From Arcanobacterium pinnipediorum (GTDB lineage Bacteria > Actinomycetota > Actinomycetes > Actinomycetales > Actinomycetaceae): a stretch of DNA of 64,000 bases. The stretch covers positions 124,001 to 188,000 of the forward strand of contig NZ_CP099547.1 in assembly GCF_023973165.1 (NCBI RefSeq), in the 5' to 3' direction. The notes under the pieces were generated by a model, which did not search any database, was not told where the DNA came from, and worked only from the letters and a program-made list of their open reading frames with translations. Both the position numbers and the translations under genes were made by a program. Positions 26,297 to 34,665 of this stretch are shown piece after piece; within the stretch, counting starts at the first letter, position 1, and every line of letters begins with the position of its first letter.

Positions 26297-27846
26297 TGAA
26301 CCTGAATTTTCTTGTTGCCCTACCGGTAGTCGTCCCTATCTTAGGTGCCGGGTTATCGCTGGCTTCGGCGTCGTTTCGCCGCTTGCAAGGCTGGATTTCC
26401 ATCACGATTTTATCTATCGTGCTCGTTGTTGCGCTCGCGTTAGTATTTTTATCTCAGTCCGGGCCGATTGTGCTCGACGTCGGTGGCTGGGCTTCGCCAG
26501 TGGGCGTGAGTTTGGTAGGTGATCGGCTCGCGGCGATCATGTTGGCCACGTCAGTAACTGTGACGCTGGCAGTGCTGGTGTATTCGGTATCCCAAGGTGC
26601 AGCCGACGGCGATGATGCGGCCCCGATCGCGGTCTACCATCCGGCGTTCTTACTGCTTTCTGCCGGGGTGTCCAACGCGTTTCTTTCCGGGGATTTATTC
26701 AATATCTACGTGGGTTTTGAGCTGTTACTCATGGCCTCGTTCGTGCTCATCACTTTAGGTGGAACCCATGATCGCATCCGGGCTGGCACAGTGTATATTG
26801 TGGTTTCGCTCATCTCTTCAGTTGTGCTATTGATGGCGATTGCCTTCACATACGCAGCTACTGGAACAGTGAATCTAGCGCAGTTGGCGTTGCGCCTGCC
26901 CGACGTCGATCCGGGTGTGGGCCTTGCGATCCAGACGATGATGCTGATCGGTTTTGGTATTAAAGCAGCGATCTTCCCGCTATCTGCTTGGCTACCAGAT
27001 TCATACCCGACTGCTCCGGCTCCGGTAACAGCAGTTTTTGCCGGATTATTGACCAAGGTTGGTATCTACACCATTATTCGAACTCAAACCTTGCTCTTCG
27101 CCTCGAACCGGATAGATCTCATCCTTGGTGTTTTCGCAATCGTCACCATGCTCGTCGGTATTCTTGGCGCAGTGGCGCAACAAGATATTAAACGTCTACT
27201 TTCCTTCACTCTGGTTTCGCACATCGGTTACATGCTGTGGGGAATTTCGTCGTCAACTGACAACGGTTTGGGTGCCGGAATCTATTACGCCGTCCATCAT
27301 ATTACGGTCCAAACTGCCCTGTTCTTGGTGGTAGGGCTAATTGAACGTCGCGGGGGCACGACCTCGCTGATCAAACTCGGATCATTGGCAAAGCTGGCTC
27401 CGGTGCTTGCTGTACTGTATCTGATCCCGGCCCTAAACCTCGCAGGTATTCCGCCCCTATCGGGATTTTTCGGCAAAGTTGGCCTGATTCAAGCCTCTGC
27501 CTCGCGTGGGTTAGCAATCGACTGGTGGCTCATCGGTGCTGGCGTGGTGACATCGCTTTTGACCTTGTATGCGGTGACGCGAGCATGGACGATGATGTTT
27601 TGGCAAGAGGCACCGCACGAGTTGCCGGAGAAAACTATTCCGCGCGCTATGATTATCTCCACCGCGACTCTAGTAGCAGTGACGATCGGAATTTCGCTGG
27701 GTGCGGGACCGCTGGGACGATACACCTGGGATGCGGCCAGCGAGTTACATCAACGCACCCCCTATATTTCAGCAGTTTTACCTGACGAGGAACGCGGCAC
27801 GGGCCAAAGTAGTGAGGTCACTGAGGAAAAGGAGGCTCAGCGGTGA
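26296..27846 (+). CDS. mrpD: Mrp antiporter subunit D
   Basis: A 516-residue NuoM/NuoN-like polytopic protein that forms a second proton channel of the Mrp complex. Diagnostic segments are YVGFELLLMASFVLITLGG, the conserved KAAIFPLSAWLPDSYPTAPAPVTAVFAGLLTKVGIY block with its key lysines, SHIGYMLWG and IPPLSGFFGKVGLI. The ATG shares one base with the mrpC stop (TGATG). A charged C-terminal tail of about 25 residues follows the last helix. Confidence 0.95.
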   Translation: MNLNFLVALPVVVPILGAGLSLASASFRRLQGWISITILSIVLVVALALVFLSQSGPIVLDVGGWASPVGVSLVGDRLAAIMLATSVTVTLAVLVYSVSQGAADGDDAAPIAVYHPAFLLLSAGVSNAFLSGDLFNIYVGFELLLMASFVLITLGGTHDRIRAGTVYIVVSLISSVVLLMAIAFTYAATGTVNLAQLALRLPDVDPGVGLAIQTMMLIGFGIKAAIFPLSAWLPDSYPTAPAPVTAVFAGLLTKVGIYTIIRTQTLLFASNRIDLILGVFAIVTMLVGILGAVAQQDIKRLLSFTLVSHIGYMLWGISSSTDNGLGAGIYYAVHHITVQTALFLVVGLIERRGGTTSLIKLGSLAKLAPVLAVLYLIPALNLAGIPPLSGFFGKVGLIQASASRGLAIDWWLIGAGVVTSLLTLYAVTRAWTMMFWQEAPHELPEKTIPRAMIISTATLVAVTIGISLGAGPLGRYTWDAASELHQRTPYISAVLPDEERGTGQSSEVTEEKEAQR

Positions 27847-28454
27847 AATATCGTAGTTCGCGCTCGATGCGCCATGCGGTTTTGCAGTCGGAACGATTCC
27901 CGCACGCTTCGATGGGGTTGTTGCTTGGTTTGACTCTGGCGTGGGTTTTACTTTGGGGTGAGTTCAGCGTCGGAAATGTTGCGGCTGGCTTTTTAGCTGC
28001 GCTGGTAGTTACGAGCTTGGCTCCATTTCCAGCTGTCGCCTTCGACGGGCGGTTTCGGCCGTGGGGAGTAGTTTTGTTGGTGACGACGGTGATGTGGGAG
28101 ATGGCGCTAGCCACTGCACAGATATCGTGGTTTATAGTTCGCGGGCATGAGCCTCGATCTGGAGTTATCAAAGTAGGGCTACATTCGCGATCCGATGTTT
28201 ATATTGCGAGTGTGGCTGGATTGACGGCACTGATCCCCGGCACAGTGGTGGTTGATGTTTCGCGTGAAGAATCTATTCTCTATGTTCATATTTTTGATAT
28301 GGAATTGGCGGGTGGAATTGATAACGCGCGGCAATCGATACTTACCGTTGAAGAGCGGTTGTTGCGCGCCTTTGCTTCGCATGATGAGTTGGTTGATGCA
28401 GGCTATGTTCCTGGCCCCTCACGCTCATATGGCAGATTGGAGGATGGGCAGTGA
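27843..28454 (+). CDS. mrpE: Mrp antiporter subunit E
   Basis: A 203-residue MnhE-family protein. A basic N-terminus is followed by two hydrophobic segments (GLLLGLTLAWVLLWGEFSVGNVAAGFLAAL) and a helix near 75-95. The soluble part holds the family motif ASVAGLTALIPGTVVVDVSREESILYVHIFDMEL. The GTG start overlaps the mrpD stop by four bases. MrpE is needed for assembly or full activity of the antiporter in Bacillus. Confidence 0.93.
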   Translation: MKYRSSRSMRHAVLQSERFPHASMGLLLGLTLAWVLLWGEFSVGNVAAGFLAALVVTSLAPFPAVAFDGRFRPWGVVLLVTTVMWEMALATAQISWFIVRGHEPRSGVIKVGLHSRSDVYIASVAGLTALIPGTVVVDVSREESILYVHIFDMELAGGIDNARQSILTVEERLLRAFASHDELVDAGYVPGPSRSYGRLEDGQ

Positions 28455-28711
28455 TCTGGCTATTAGCAGCAAGTGCCGTGATTGAGTTGATTGCGGTGGT
28501 GTTATTGATGTGGCGTCTGGGGCGCGGGCCAACTATTTTAGACCGCGTGGTTACCTTAGACATGATCACCTCAGTGCTGGTTGGAGGTATCGCCATTTTG
28601 TTTGCCGTTACGCGGCGCACCGATCTTTTGCCGGTGTTTGTGGTGGTTTCGCTCGTAGGGTTCGTTGGTTCTACGGTCACTGCGCGTGCACTGCCTAAGG
28701 AGGAAGAGTGA
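28451..28711 (+). CDS. mrpF: Mrp antiporter subunit F
   Basis: An 86-residue protein with three hydrophobic helices, matching MrpF in length and in the RLGRGPTILDRVVTLDMIT segment, which carries the conserved aspartates of the family. The GTG start overlaps the mrpE stop by four bases. Confidence 0.93.
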   Translation: MIWLLAASAVIELIAVVLLMWRLGRGPTILDRVVTLDMITSVLVGGIAILFAVTRRTDLLPVFVVVSLVGFVGSTVTARALPKEEE

Positions 28712-29067
28712 TGGTGATATTAGACTGGGTTGGCACTGTTTTGATTTTCTTCGGCAGTGTATTGACCCTAATCGCCACTATTGGCGCGTTGCGGGTTCCT
28801 GATGTGTTTTCCTTGCAGCATATTGCTACTAAGCCGCAAGTGATGTCGCTTATTTTGCTGATGTTCGGCGTGATGTTGGTTGTGCGCGATAGTGCAGTGA
28901 CGTGGACTCTCCTTGCCGTCATTGGTTTCCAACTCGTTACTTCACCGATTTCGGCACATGTTATTTCCCGGGCCGCTTATCGCACCCGCCGGCCTGGTAT
29001 GTCCGCTTTTGATGTTGATGAATTAGATAGTGACCTGCTCGCTGGAGGAGATCTCACGGTAGACTAA
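28711..29067 (+). CDS. mrpG: Mrp antiporter subunit G
   Basis: A 118-residue protein with three membrane helices, the last gene of the Mrp operon. The family signature GALRVPDVFSLQHIATKPQ and the segment TSPISAHVISRAAYR are clear. AGGAGG ends seven bases before ATG 28711, which is therefore preferred over GTG 28708; with the ATG, the overlap with mrpF is one base. A weak hairpin follows at 29079-29099. Confidence 0.93.
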   Translation: MVILDWVGTVLIFFGSVLTLIATIGALRVPDVFSLQHIATKPQVMSLILLMFGVMLVVRDSAVTWTLLAVIGFQLVTSPISAHVISRAAYRTRRPGMSAFDVDELDSDLLAGGDLTVD

Positions 29068-29078
29068 AGATAGTTGCG

Positions 29079-29099
29079 CTCGCCAACGATGCTGGCGAG
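29079..29099 (+). terminator. small hairpin after mrpG
   Basis: A seven-base-pair stem (CTCGCCA with TGGCGAG) and a seven-base loop lie between mrpG and the DUF4235 gene. There is no strong U-tract, so readthrough into the next gene is likely. Confidence 0.4.
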
Positions 29100-29120
29100 T
29101 TGCGTTACGAAAGGAAAAAG

Positions 29121-29381
29121 ATGAACCTCGGATACCGCCTTCTAAGTTTGGCTACCGGCGCTGTTGCTGGTCTTGTTGCCCGTCAGGTTGTGACGCTGGT
29201 GTGGGAAAAGGGCTTGGGGAAAGCCACACCGAATGGTGATGAGACTGATCTCGATCTCCCGCTGGCACAGATTGCTACCTTCTCTGCAGTCACGGCAGGA
29301 GTGACTGCTCTTGTCAACGAGGCGATGCAACGCAAGACCGCCCAATGGTATGGCGCACGGAATTCTGAAGACAAAGCCTGA
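29121..29381 (+). CDS. DUF4235 small membrane protein
   Basis: An 86-residue protein with two hydrophobic segments (LLSLATGAVAGLVARQVVTLVW and LAQIATFSAVTAGVTALVNEAM) joined by an acidic linker, matching the actinobacterial DUF4235 family of unknown role. AAAGGA eight bases before ATG 29121 fixes the start; an in-frame upstream ATG at 29100 has no such site. It lies just beyond the Mrp operon and may be read from it. A hairpin follows its stop codon. Confidence 0.82.
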   Translation: MNLGYRLLSLATGAVAGLVARQVVTLVWEKGLGKATPNGDETDLDLPLAQIATFSAVTAGVTALVNEAMQRKTAQWYGARNSEDKA

Positions 29382-29397
29382 TTTTTCTTCGCAGACG

Positions 29398-29455
29398 ATC
29401 CCGAGATTACCTGTTCTAACTCCGTAGCGGAGATGAGTGTAGGCGATCTCGGGAT
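29398..29455 (+). terminator. nested hairpins before the TPP riboswitch
   Basis: Outer arms ATCCCGAGAT (29398-29407) and ATCTCGGGAT (29446-29455) enclose a second perfect stem CTCCG/CGGAG at 29420-29432. TTTTG follows. It probably ends transcription from the DUF4235/Mrp side before the thiamine unit. Confidence 0.55.
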
Positions 29456-29540
29456 TTTGCTGTTCGCTCCTAGTGAGAGGAAACTCAAACCTTGGTTTTC
29501 GCTTTTCTCATGCCGAAAACTCGGTGATAGGATGAGGATG

Positions 29541-29625
29541 TCACAGGGGAGCGCAAATGTGCTGAGAGTGCGAACTTTTCTGCAGACCCTCATACCTGAT
29601 CCGGGTCATACCGGCGGAGGAAGTG
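29541..29625 (+). promoter_or_regulatory. TPP riboswitch (THI box)
   Basis: The conserved aptamer blocks occur in order: ACAGGGGAGC, then GTGCTGAGAGTGC (the CUGAGA core that grips the pyrimidine), then GACCCTCATACCTGATCCGG and the closing GGCGGAGGAAGTGA. It sits about 75 bases upstream of thiB. Between aptamer and gene, CCTCC at 29672-29676 can pair with GGAGG at 29686-29690, the ribosome-binding site of thiB, so thiamine pyrophosphate probably shuts off translation of the importer. Confidence 0.95.
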
Positions 29626-29671
29626 AGTTCTCTCCCTACTACGCTACGGTTTAATGCTATGTGTAGCAGGC

Positions 29672-29690
29672 CCTCCATGAATAACGGAGG
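29672..29690 (+). promoter_or_regulatory. RBS-sequestering hairpin of the TPP riboswitch
   Basis: CCTCC (29672-29676) is complementary to GGAGG (29686-29690), the Shine-Dalgarno sequence of thiB, with a nine-base loop. It is the likely expression platform, since no intrinsic terminator is evident between aptamer and gene. Confidence 0.6.
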
Positions 29691-29696
29691 AAAGAT

Positions 29697-30773
29697 ATGA
29701 AAACCCGTAAGTTGAGCCTTGGTTTAGTTACCGCATGTGCACTGGCATTAAGCGCTTGCTCATCGAGCGTTCCAGCGGCAGATAAAACGCCTGATGCGAT
29801 GGAGAAGGAAACTCAGAAGGCTCCACAGACGGTTAAGGTCGTTACCAATGGATCCTTCTCCTTACCTGACGATGTCCTTGCTGCATTCACCAAGGAATCA
29901 GGATTCACAGTTGAGCTAGTTAATGGTGAAGAGTCTGGCACGCTGGACTCCAAACTCATCTTAACGAAGAACAATCCGGTAGGTGACGCAGTTATTGGCT
30001 TAACTGCTAATAACATTATCGACGTTGCTAACGCTGGTGTTCTTGACGATTCGGTTAAACTAGATGGTCCCAAAGGTGCCGATAAATACAAGATCGCCCA
30101 AGCTAGCGGTGCTATGCCACTAGATCGATCTGATGCATGTTTCAACTACGATATTGCCTATTTCGAAGATAAAGGTTTGACGCCTCCGGCTGGCTTGGAA
30201 GATTTAGTGAAGCCAGAATACCAAAACCTAACTGTGATTGAGGATCCGTCAAAGTCCGATACTGGGTTTGCGTTGCTGGCGGCAACAATTTCGCACTTTG
30301 GTGAAGATGGCTATGTTGATTACTGGAAGCAGCTTTTGGCTAACGGCACTAAGGTTGATGCCGGATGGAAGGACGCCTACCAGGTAGATTTCACTGCCGG
30401 TGAAGGTAAGGGTGCCTATCCGATCGTCATGTCATATGCTTCTTCGCCATTTTGGACGATTAACGAAGCAGGTGACGCCTCCAGCACAGCTAACGTTGCC
30501 GGTGGCTGCTACCCGGTAGTGGAATACGCCGGTGTTCTCAAGGGTGCGAAGAACGTTGAGGGTGCACAAAAGTTCCTCCAATGGTTGTCTACCCCGAAGA
30601 TTCAGACCGTCATTGCCGAAGAAAATGTTACGTATCCAATCGACGAATCTGCACAGTTGCCCAAGGGCATGGCAGAATTTGCGCCGCGGCCAGACGCTGT
30701 TGCATCCCTAGATCCGCAAAAGATTGTCGATTCGAAGGAAGAATGGATTACCGCGGTTACGGAACTGTTCTAA
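29697..30773 (+). CDS. thiB: thiamine ABC importer, substrate-binding lipoprotein
   Basis: A 358-residue lipoprotein. Signal peptide MKTRKLSLGLVTACALALSAC ends at a lipobox cysteine, followed by a Ser/Lys/Glu linker. The mature part is a type II periplasmic-binding fold of the thiamine/iron(III) group (VKVVTNGSFSLPDDVLAAF, GDAVIGLTANNIIDVANAGVLD, YQVDFTAGEGKGAYPIVMSYASSP, EGAQKFLQWLSTPKIQ). A TPP riboswitch upstream confirms thiamine or a derivative as the ligand. GGAGGAAAG lies six bases before the ATG. It heads the thiBPQ operon. Confidence 0.93.
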   Translation: MKTRKLSLGLVTACALALSACSSSVPAADKTPDAMEKETQKAPQTVKVVTNGSFSLPDDVLAAFTKESGFTVELVNGEESGTLDSKLILTKNNPVGDAVIGLTANNIIDVANAGVLDDSVKLDGPKGADKYKIAQASGAMPLDRSDACFNYDIAYFEDKGLTPPAGLEDLVKPEYQNLTVIEDPSKSDTGFALLAATISHFGEDGYVDYWKQLLANGTKVDAGWKDAYQVDFTAGEGKGAYPIVMSYASSPFWTINEAGDASSTANVAGGCYPVVEYAGVLKGAKNVEGAQKFLQWLSTPKIQTVIAEENVTYPIDESAQLPKGMAEFAPRPDAVASLDPQKIVDSKEEWITAVTELF

Positions 30774-30786
30774 GAAAACTCCTTCG

Positions 30787-32487
30787 ATGTTGAAATCTCT
30801 GACACAGCGCCCACTGATTGTGTGGGCGCTGTGCGCTCTAGGCCCGGCGCTCTTCCTCGGATTGTTCTTCTTCGCTCCGGTTATTGATCTACTGAGCTTG
30901 GGTGTAGCAGAACTGGCGGCGAGCTGGAATTCAGGCGGCTTGGCCGGCATAGGCGAGCAGTTGTCGCGAGCGCGAGCAGGCACTGCGTTGGTGACGACGT
31001 TAGCCTTAGCTTTTGCCGGAACATTATTGTCCATTGCGGTGGGCGTGCCAGCTGCCTACATTTTGTATCGCAGACGTTTCCCGGGCCAAAACATTATTCG
31101 ATTTTTGATTGTCTTCCCGTTCGTGCTGCCCACGATCGCGGTTGCTACCGCGTTTCGTTCCCTATACGACGACGGCGGTTTATTCGGTTTCCTCAACCTT
31201 GCCGGTTCGCCGATACTCATTGTGCTAGCAATGATGTTTTTCAACATTTCGGTGATCGTCCGTACCGTGGGTGCGGCGTGGGGCGGACTCAATCCGAACT
31301 ATGAAGCTGCAGCGCGCACGCTCGGCGCCTCGCCACTGCGTGCGTTTACCTCTGTGACGTGGCCGCGGTTGGCTCCAGCAGTGTATTCGGCAGCAACTCT
31401 CGTTTTCTTGTATTGTTCAACCTCATACAGTTTGGTGATGATACTGGGAACAACGCGCACGCGAACGTTAGAGACAGAAATCTATCGGCAAACAGCGCAG
31501 TTCCTCAACCTTGGCACGGCCGCGGTTCTTTCTCTGGTTCAAGCAATTATCGTCGTTGCTGCCCTCATTATCTCCCAGCGCTTTAGTAAAGACGCGGTTG
31601 TGGTTGATACCCATTCGCGTTTCGTGCGTAGCTTGCCGCGCGTTACCCGCCAACAACGCCCGATGGTTATCGGTGTTTTAGCGATTGTGCTTGCGCTGAT
31701 TGTTTTACCGATTGTCCAAGTCATTATTCGTTCGTTGCGGCGTAACGGGGAGTTCACAATCGCTAATTTCACTGATTTGTTCCGGGCAGGTGCGGCAAGG
31801 TCAGTAGATTTCGCTATCGCCTCAACCATCTGGCAATCGTTATCGTCAGCTATCTATGCTTCGGTGATCGCCGTCGTTGTTGGTGGCATGGTTGGACTTT
31901 TGGTGACGCGCAAAATGCGCACCCATCAACGTGCCTGGCATCGGGTGCAAAGTCTCTACGATGCGCTGTTCATTGTTCCGGTTGGTATTTCGTCTGTGAC
32001 GTTGGGCTTTGGTATGTTGGTAGCGATGGGCAGTTCGCTACGTTTTGTTGCCGATTCGCCACTGTTGTTGCCGTTGGCGCAAGCTCTGGTGGCGTTGCCG
32101 ATTCTTATTCGTACCATCGTTCCGATGTTAGACGGGGTTAATCGCGATCTCTACGATGCTGCCGTGACGTTGGGTGCTTCACGCTTTCGCGCCTTCTTCA
32201 CCGTTGAAGGCCCGGTGCTTGCGCGGGCACTCGGAGTTGGGGCCGGGTTTGCGTTTGCGATTAGTATCGGGGAATTTTCAGCTACCTCCTTCCTCGTATT
32301 GCAACGTGAACCAACATTGCCGGTCATGATTTATCAGCTCGTTAGTCGCGCAGGGGCAGCTGATCAAGGAATGGCATACGCTGGCACCGTGATTTTGTGT
32401 GCGATCACTGCATTGGTGATGGTGGTAGTGGAAGTGTTGAGCAAACCGCGCAGTTCGTCTCAGCGGCCCAACAAGGAGAAAACGTGA
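30787..32487 (+). CDS. thiP: thiamine ABC importer, permease
   Basis: A 566-residue permease with two homologous halves of six or so helices each. Each half carries the EAA-type coupling loop (first YEAAARTLGASPLRAFTSVTWP near residue 175; second YDAAVTLGASRFRAFFTVEGP near 455). The tandem architecture is that of ThiP/SfuB-type single-chain permeases. ATG 30787 lies 13 bases after the thiB stop; the longer frame starting at 30724 would overlap thiB by 50 bases and has no support. Its stop overlaps the thiQ start. Confidence 0.93.
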   Translation: MLKSLTQRPLIVWALCALGPALFLGLFFFAPVIDLLSLGVAELAASWNSGGLAGIGEQLSRARAGTALVTTLALAFAGTLLSIAVGVPAAYILYRRRFPGQNIIRFLIVFPFVLPTIAVATAFRSLYDDGGLFGFLNLAGSPILIVLAMMFFNISVIVRTVGAAWGGLNPNYEAAARTLGASPLRAFTSVTWPRLAPAVYSAATLVFLYCSTSYSLVMILGTTRTRTLETEIYRQTAQFLNLGTAAVLSLVQAIIVVAALIISQRFSKDAVVVDTHSRFVRSLPRVTRQQRPMVIGVLAIVLALIVLPIVQVIIRSLRRNGEFTIANFTDLFRAGAARSVDFAIASTIWQSLSSAIYASVIAVVVGGMVGLLVTRKMRTHQRAWHRVQSLYDALFIVPVGISSVTLGFGMLVAMGSSLRFVADSPLLLPLAQALVALPILIRTIVPMLDGVNRDLYDAAVTLGASRFRAFFTVEGPVLARALGVGAGFAFAISIGEFSATSFLVLQREPTLPVMIYQLVSRAGAADQGMAYAGTVILCAITALVMVVVEVLSKPRSSSQRPNKEKT

Positions 32488-33134
32488 TGACCACGATCCA
32501 CATTGAGCATGTGAGTTTGAGATATCCAGATGGTTTCCAGGCGTTACGAGATGTGAGCCTGGATGTTGATCACGGCCAGATTTTAGGGCTACTTGGTTCT
32601 TCAGGGTCGGGTAAGTCCACACTGTTGCGGGCAATTGCTGGGCTGGAGCCGATCGCGCAGGGTCGTATCACAGTGGGTGGGCAGGATATGGATGGAGTTC
32701 CCCCACACCGGCGCAACGTGGGCATGGTGTTTCAAGATGGCCAACTTTTCCCGCACCGCAACGTCGAACGCAATATCGCTTACGGTCTCGAAATGGCTGG
32801 GGTTAAGCGCAGTGAACGTCAAGCGCGGGTGGCACACATGCTCGACGTCGTGGGGTTGGCTGGCTTTGAAAAGCGTGAGGTGGGCACTCTTTCGGGAGGT
32901 CAAGCCCAGCGGGTTGCCTTGGCGCGCTCGCTCGCTGCGCGCCCACAGGTACTCCTTCTCGATGAACCGCTTTCTGCTCTGGATAAAGAGTTGCGCCAAC
33001 GCCTGGCAGTAGATGTGCGCCAGATCCTCAAAGCTGCTCAGATGACGGCTATCTTCGTCACTCACGATCCGGATGAGGCTACCTCGGTTGCCGATCGTGT
33101 TTTGCGCATGGCAGATGGGACGATTGTGCAGTAA
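32487..33134 (+). CDS. thiQ: thiamine ABC importer, ATP-binding protein
   Basis: A 215-residue ABC ATPase: Walker A GSSGSGKSTLLRAIAG (about 35-50), signature LSGGQAQRVALARSLAARP, Walker B VLLLDEPLSALD and switch histidine VTHDPDEA. The short length without a C-terminal regulatory domain fits ThiQ. The start is ATG 32487 or GTG 32484, both after AAGGAG and both overlapping the thiP stop; ATG is preferred. A small hairpin (33161-33175) and a G/T-rich stretch follow before the convergent gene. Confidence 0.92.
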   Translation: MTTIHIEHVSLRYPDGFQALRDVSLDVDHGQILGLLGSSGSGKSTLLRAIAGLEPIAQGRITVGGQDMDGVPPHRRNVGMVFQDGQLFPHRNVERNIAYGLEMAGVKRSERQARVAHMLDVVGLAGFEKREVGTLSGGQAQRVALARSLAARPQVLLLDEPLSALDKELRQRLAVDVRQILKAAQMTAIFVTHDPDEATSVADRVLRMADGTIVQ

Positions 33135-33256
33135 GTGTTTGCGGCCAACATTTACCTTAACGTGGTGCTACCACGGGGTTTACAGTGGTTGTATCATCGG
33201 CTTTATAGGGGTGTCGCTACTGCTTGTTCTACTCGCCGCTGAAAACCCCGAGATTC

Positions 33257-34588
33257 CTATAAGGAAAGATTCGGATTATATTTGAGCACATTAGGCTCAT
33301 TGCTGCATTCGCTGGCAATGGAGATATTGTGTGCGATTGCCCCTTCGGCGCGCAGCTCTAGTAGGCGCGGCACGACGCGGTCACGCAGTGCCCATGGATC
33401 AATCGTGTTGACGTAGATCTTTGTGCCACCTTCGAATCCAGCCAAGGTGGAAACACGCCATTTAATCAGCACTTTCCACGGCATATTCACATCAGCATCA
33501 ATCGGTTTACAATGCCATTCTTCATTGGTGGGAACATCTGGGCCAGTTGCTGCATGCATCGCATGGATTAAATCGCTCATCGCTCGACGTTCTTCATCGG
33601 TGTGTTCCCACGGCTGGGAGGCAGGGGATTTAGACCAAATCTCTAACGTCGGATAACGGTGGCCAAATCCCGCAATCGCAATAGCGTGGGCGTTTTCAGC
33701 CAAAATTAAATTATGGTAGCCCGCATAGTTCACGGCAGCTTCGTTGTACAGGTTCGGATTTTGGCGCACTCGTTCGACTTCGAGTTTGCCGTTAACTGAA
33801 CGTTGATCGATTGCTACGAGCTGCTTATGTAAATGGTCAAAGGACGCACCGGCTGGTTTGAGCCAGTTTTGGAACACTTGCACGTAACGAACGTATTTAT
33901 TTTGGGTGTAGAGATCATGCATAGCATCAACTGTGAGGCGAATAAACCATTCGTGTTCTTGTGGTGTGAGAGTGCCAGCCGAAGCTAACTGTGCGGTGGT
34001 GGTTGCTCCGGGAATAAAATGCCGGCGTGCCAGGATCAAATCGTGGCCGCCCCCGAAAAGCGGATAGGCCAACGTGGTGATTTCGAGATCGCTAAGTGCC
34101 TCAAACTCTTCCTCAGTATGGGTGTTATGCAGTTTCATCCGCAAGACTTTAAGTACGTGAGCGCGCCCAGCCGGATCAGCCATGTAGGCTTCGAGCCGGC
34201 CACGAGCAGCAGCCGGCAGACGATAATCATAGTTCTTCGCCCAGTAGTCAAACGACAAAATCTCAAACAGGTTAGGGATGCGACGGAACTCCCACTCGCG
34301 AGTGAGCATATCGACGTCGGTACCGCGGTAAACCACGGCATCGTCGCGCTTACGCACAATCCGCGCTTTTTCCGGCGGCGTCTCTAAAATTCGCTGGGTA
34401 CAAAACGCGCACGTGTGGCCGATGAGTTCGGGATCGATCGGTTCGACGTCGGTGTGCACGATATCGATCGGACGATCAGCGCGCCCGGGTATGGTCCACA
34501 CTTCGGTTCCGGAAAACGGGTTGATCTGTTTGATCGTGCCGTCTGCCATTTTTGTGATGGGCGGTGGGAAAGAATATGTGTCAACCAT
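33257..34588 (-). CDS. DUF4921 family protein, GalT/HIT-like nucleotidyltransferase fold
   Basis: A 443-residue protein related to galactose-1-phosphate uridylyltransferases. A zinc-type Cys pair (HTCAFCTQRI) is at about residues 58-67, and a HIT-type active-site segment AGASFDHLHKQLVAID, with histidines in the HxHxQ-like position, is near 250. The C-terminal half has a second HIT-like repeat (WHCKPIDADVNMPWKVLIKWR). Actinobacterial members are listed as DUF4921, and their substrate is not known. The ATG at 34588 lacks a ribosome-binding site and a TAAACT hexamer ends seven bases upstream. It is divergent from the MFS transporter. Confidence 0.82.
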   Translation of the reverse strand: MVDTYSFPPPITKMADGTIKQINPFSGTEVWTIPGRADRPIDIVHTDVEPIDPELIGHTCAFCTQRILETPPEKARIVRKRDDAVVYRGTDVDMLTREWEFRRIPNLFEILSFDYWAKNYDYRLPAAARGRLEAYMADPAGRAHVLKVLRMKLHNTHTEEEFEALSDLEITTLAYPLFGGGHDLILARRHFIPGATTTAQLASAGTLTPQEHEWFIRLTVDAMHDLYTQNKYVRYVQVFQNWLKPAGASFDHLHKQLVAIDQRSVNGKLEVERVRQNPNLYNEAAVNYAGYHNLILAENAHAIAIAGFGHRYPTLEIWSKSPASQPWEHTDEERRAMSDLIHAMHAATGPDVPTNEEWHCKPIDADVNMPWKVLIKWRVSTLAGFEGGTKIYVNTIDPWALRDRVVPRLLELRAEGAIAHNISIASECSNEPNVLKYNPNLSL

Positions 34589-34595
34589 GGTTCTT

Positions 34596-34601
34596 AGTTT
34601 A
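34596..34601 (-). promoter_or_regulatory. -10 hexamer of the DUF4921 gene, leaderless type
   Basis: TAAACT on the minus strand ends seven bases before the start codon. It lies in the 77-bp divergent region shared with the MFS gene. Confidence 0.45.
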
Positions 34602-34604
34602 TAC

Positions 34605-34660
34605 GTGTGTCAGGGCACGTGGCTACAGCTTTTCTTTTCTGGGCGTGCCTGATACACATA
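34605..34660. promoter_or_regulatory. imperfect inverted repeat in the DUF4921/MFS divergent promoter
   Basis: GTGTGTCAGGGCACG on the left and CGTGCCTGATACACA on the right form an imperfect inverted pair around a T-rich centre. Its position between two divergent genes suggests a shared operator, but the regulator is unknown. Confidence 0.35.
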
Positions 34661-34665
34661 AATAT

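Noticed and set aside
33161..33175. Hairpin after thiQ as a clear terminator
   Set aside because: The stem is only six base pairs and is followed by G-rich, not T-rich, sequence.
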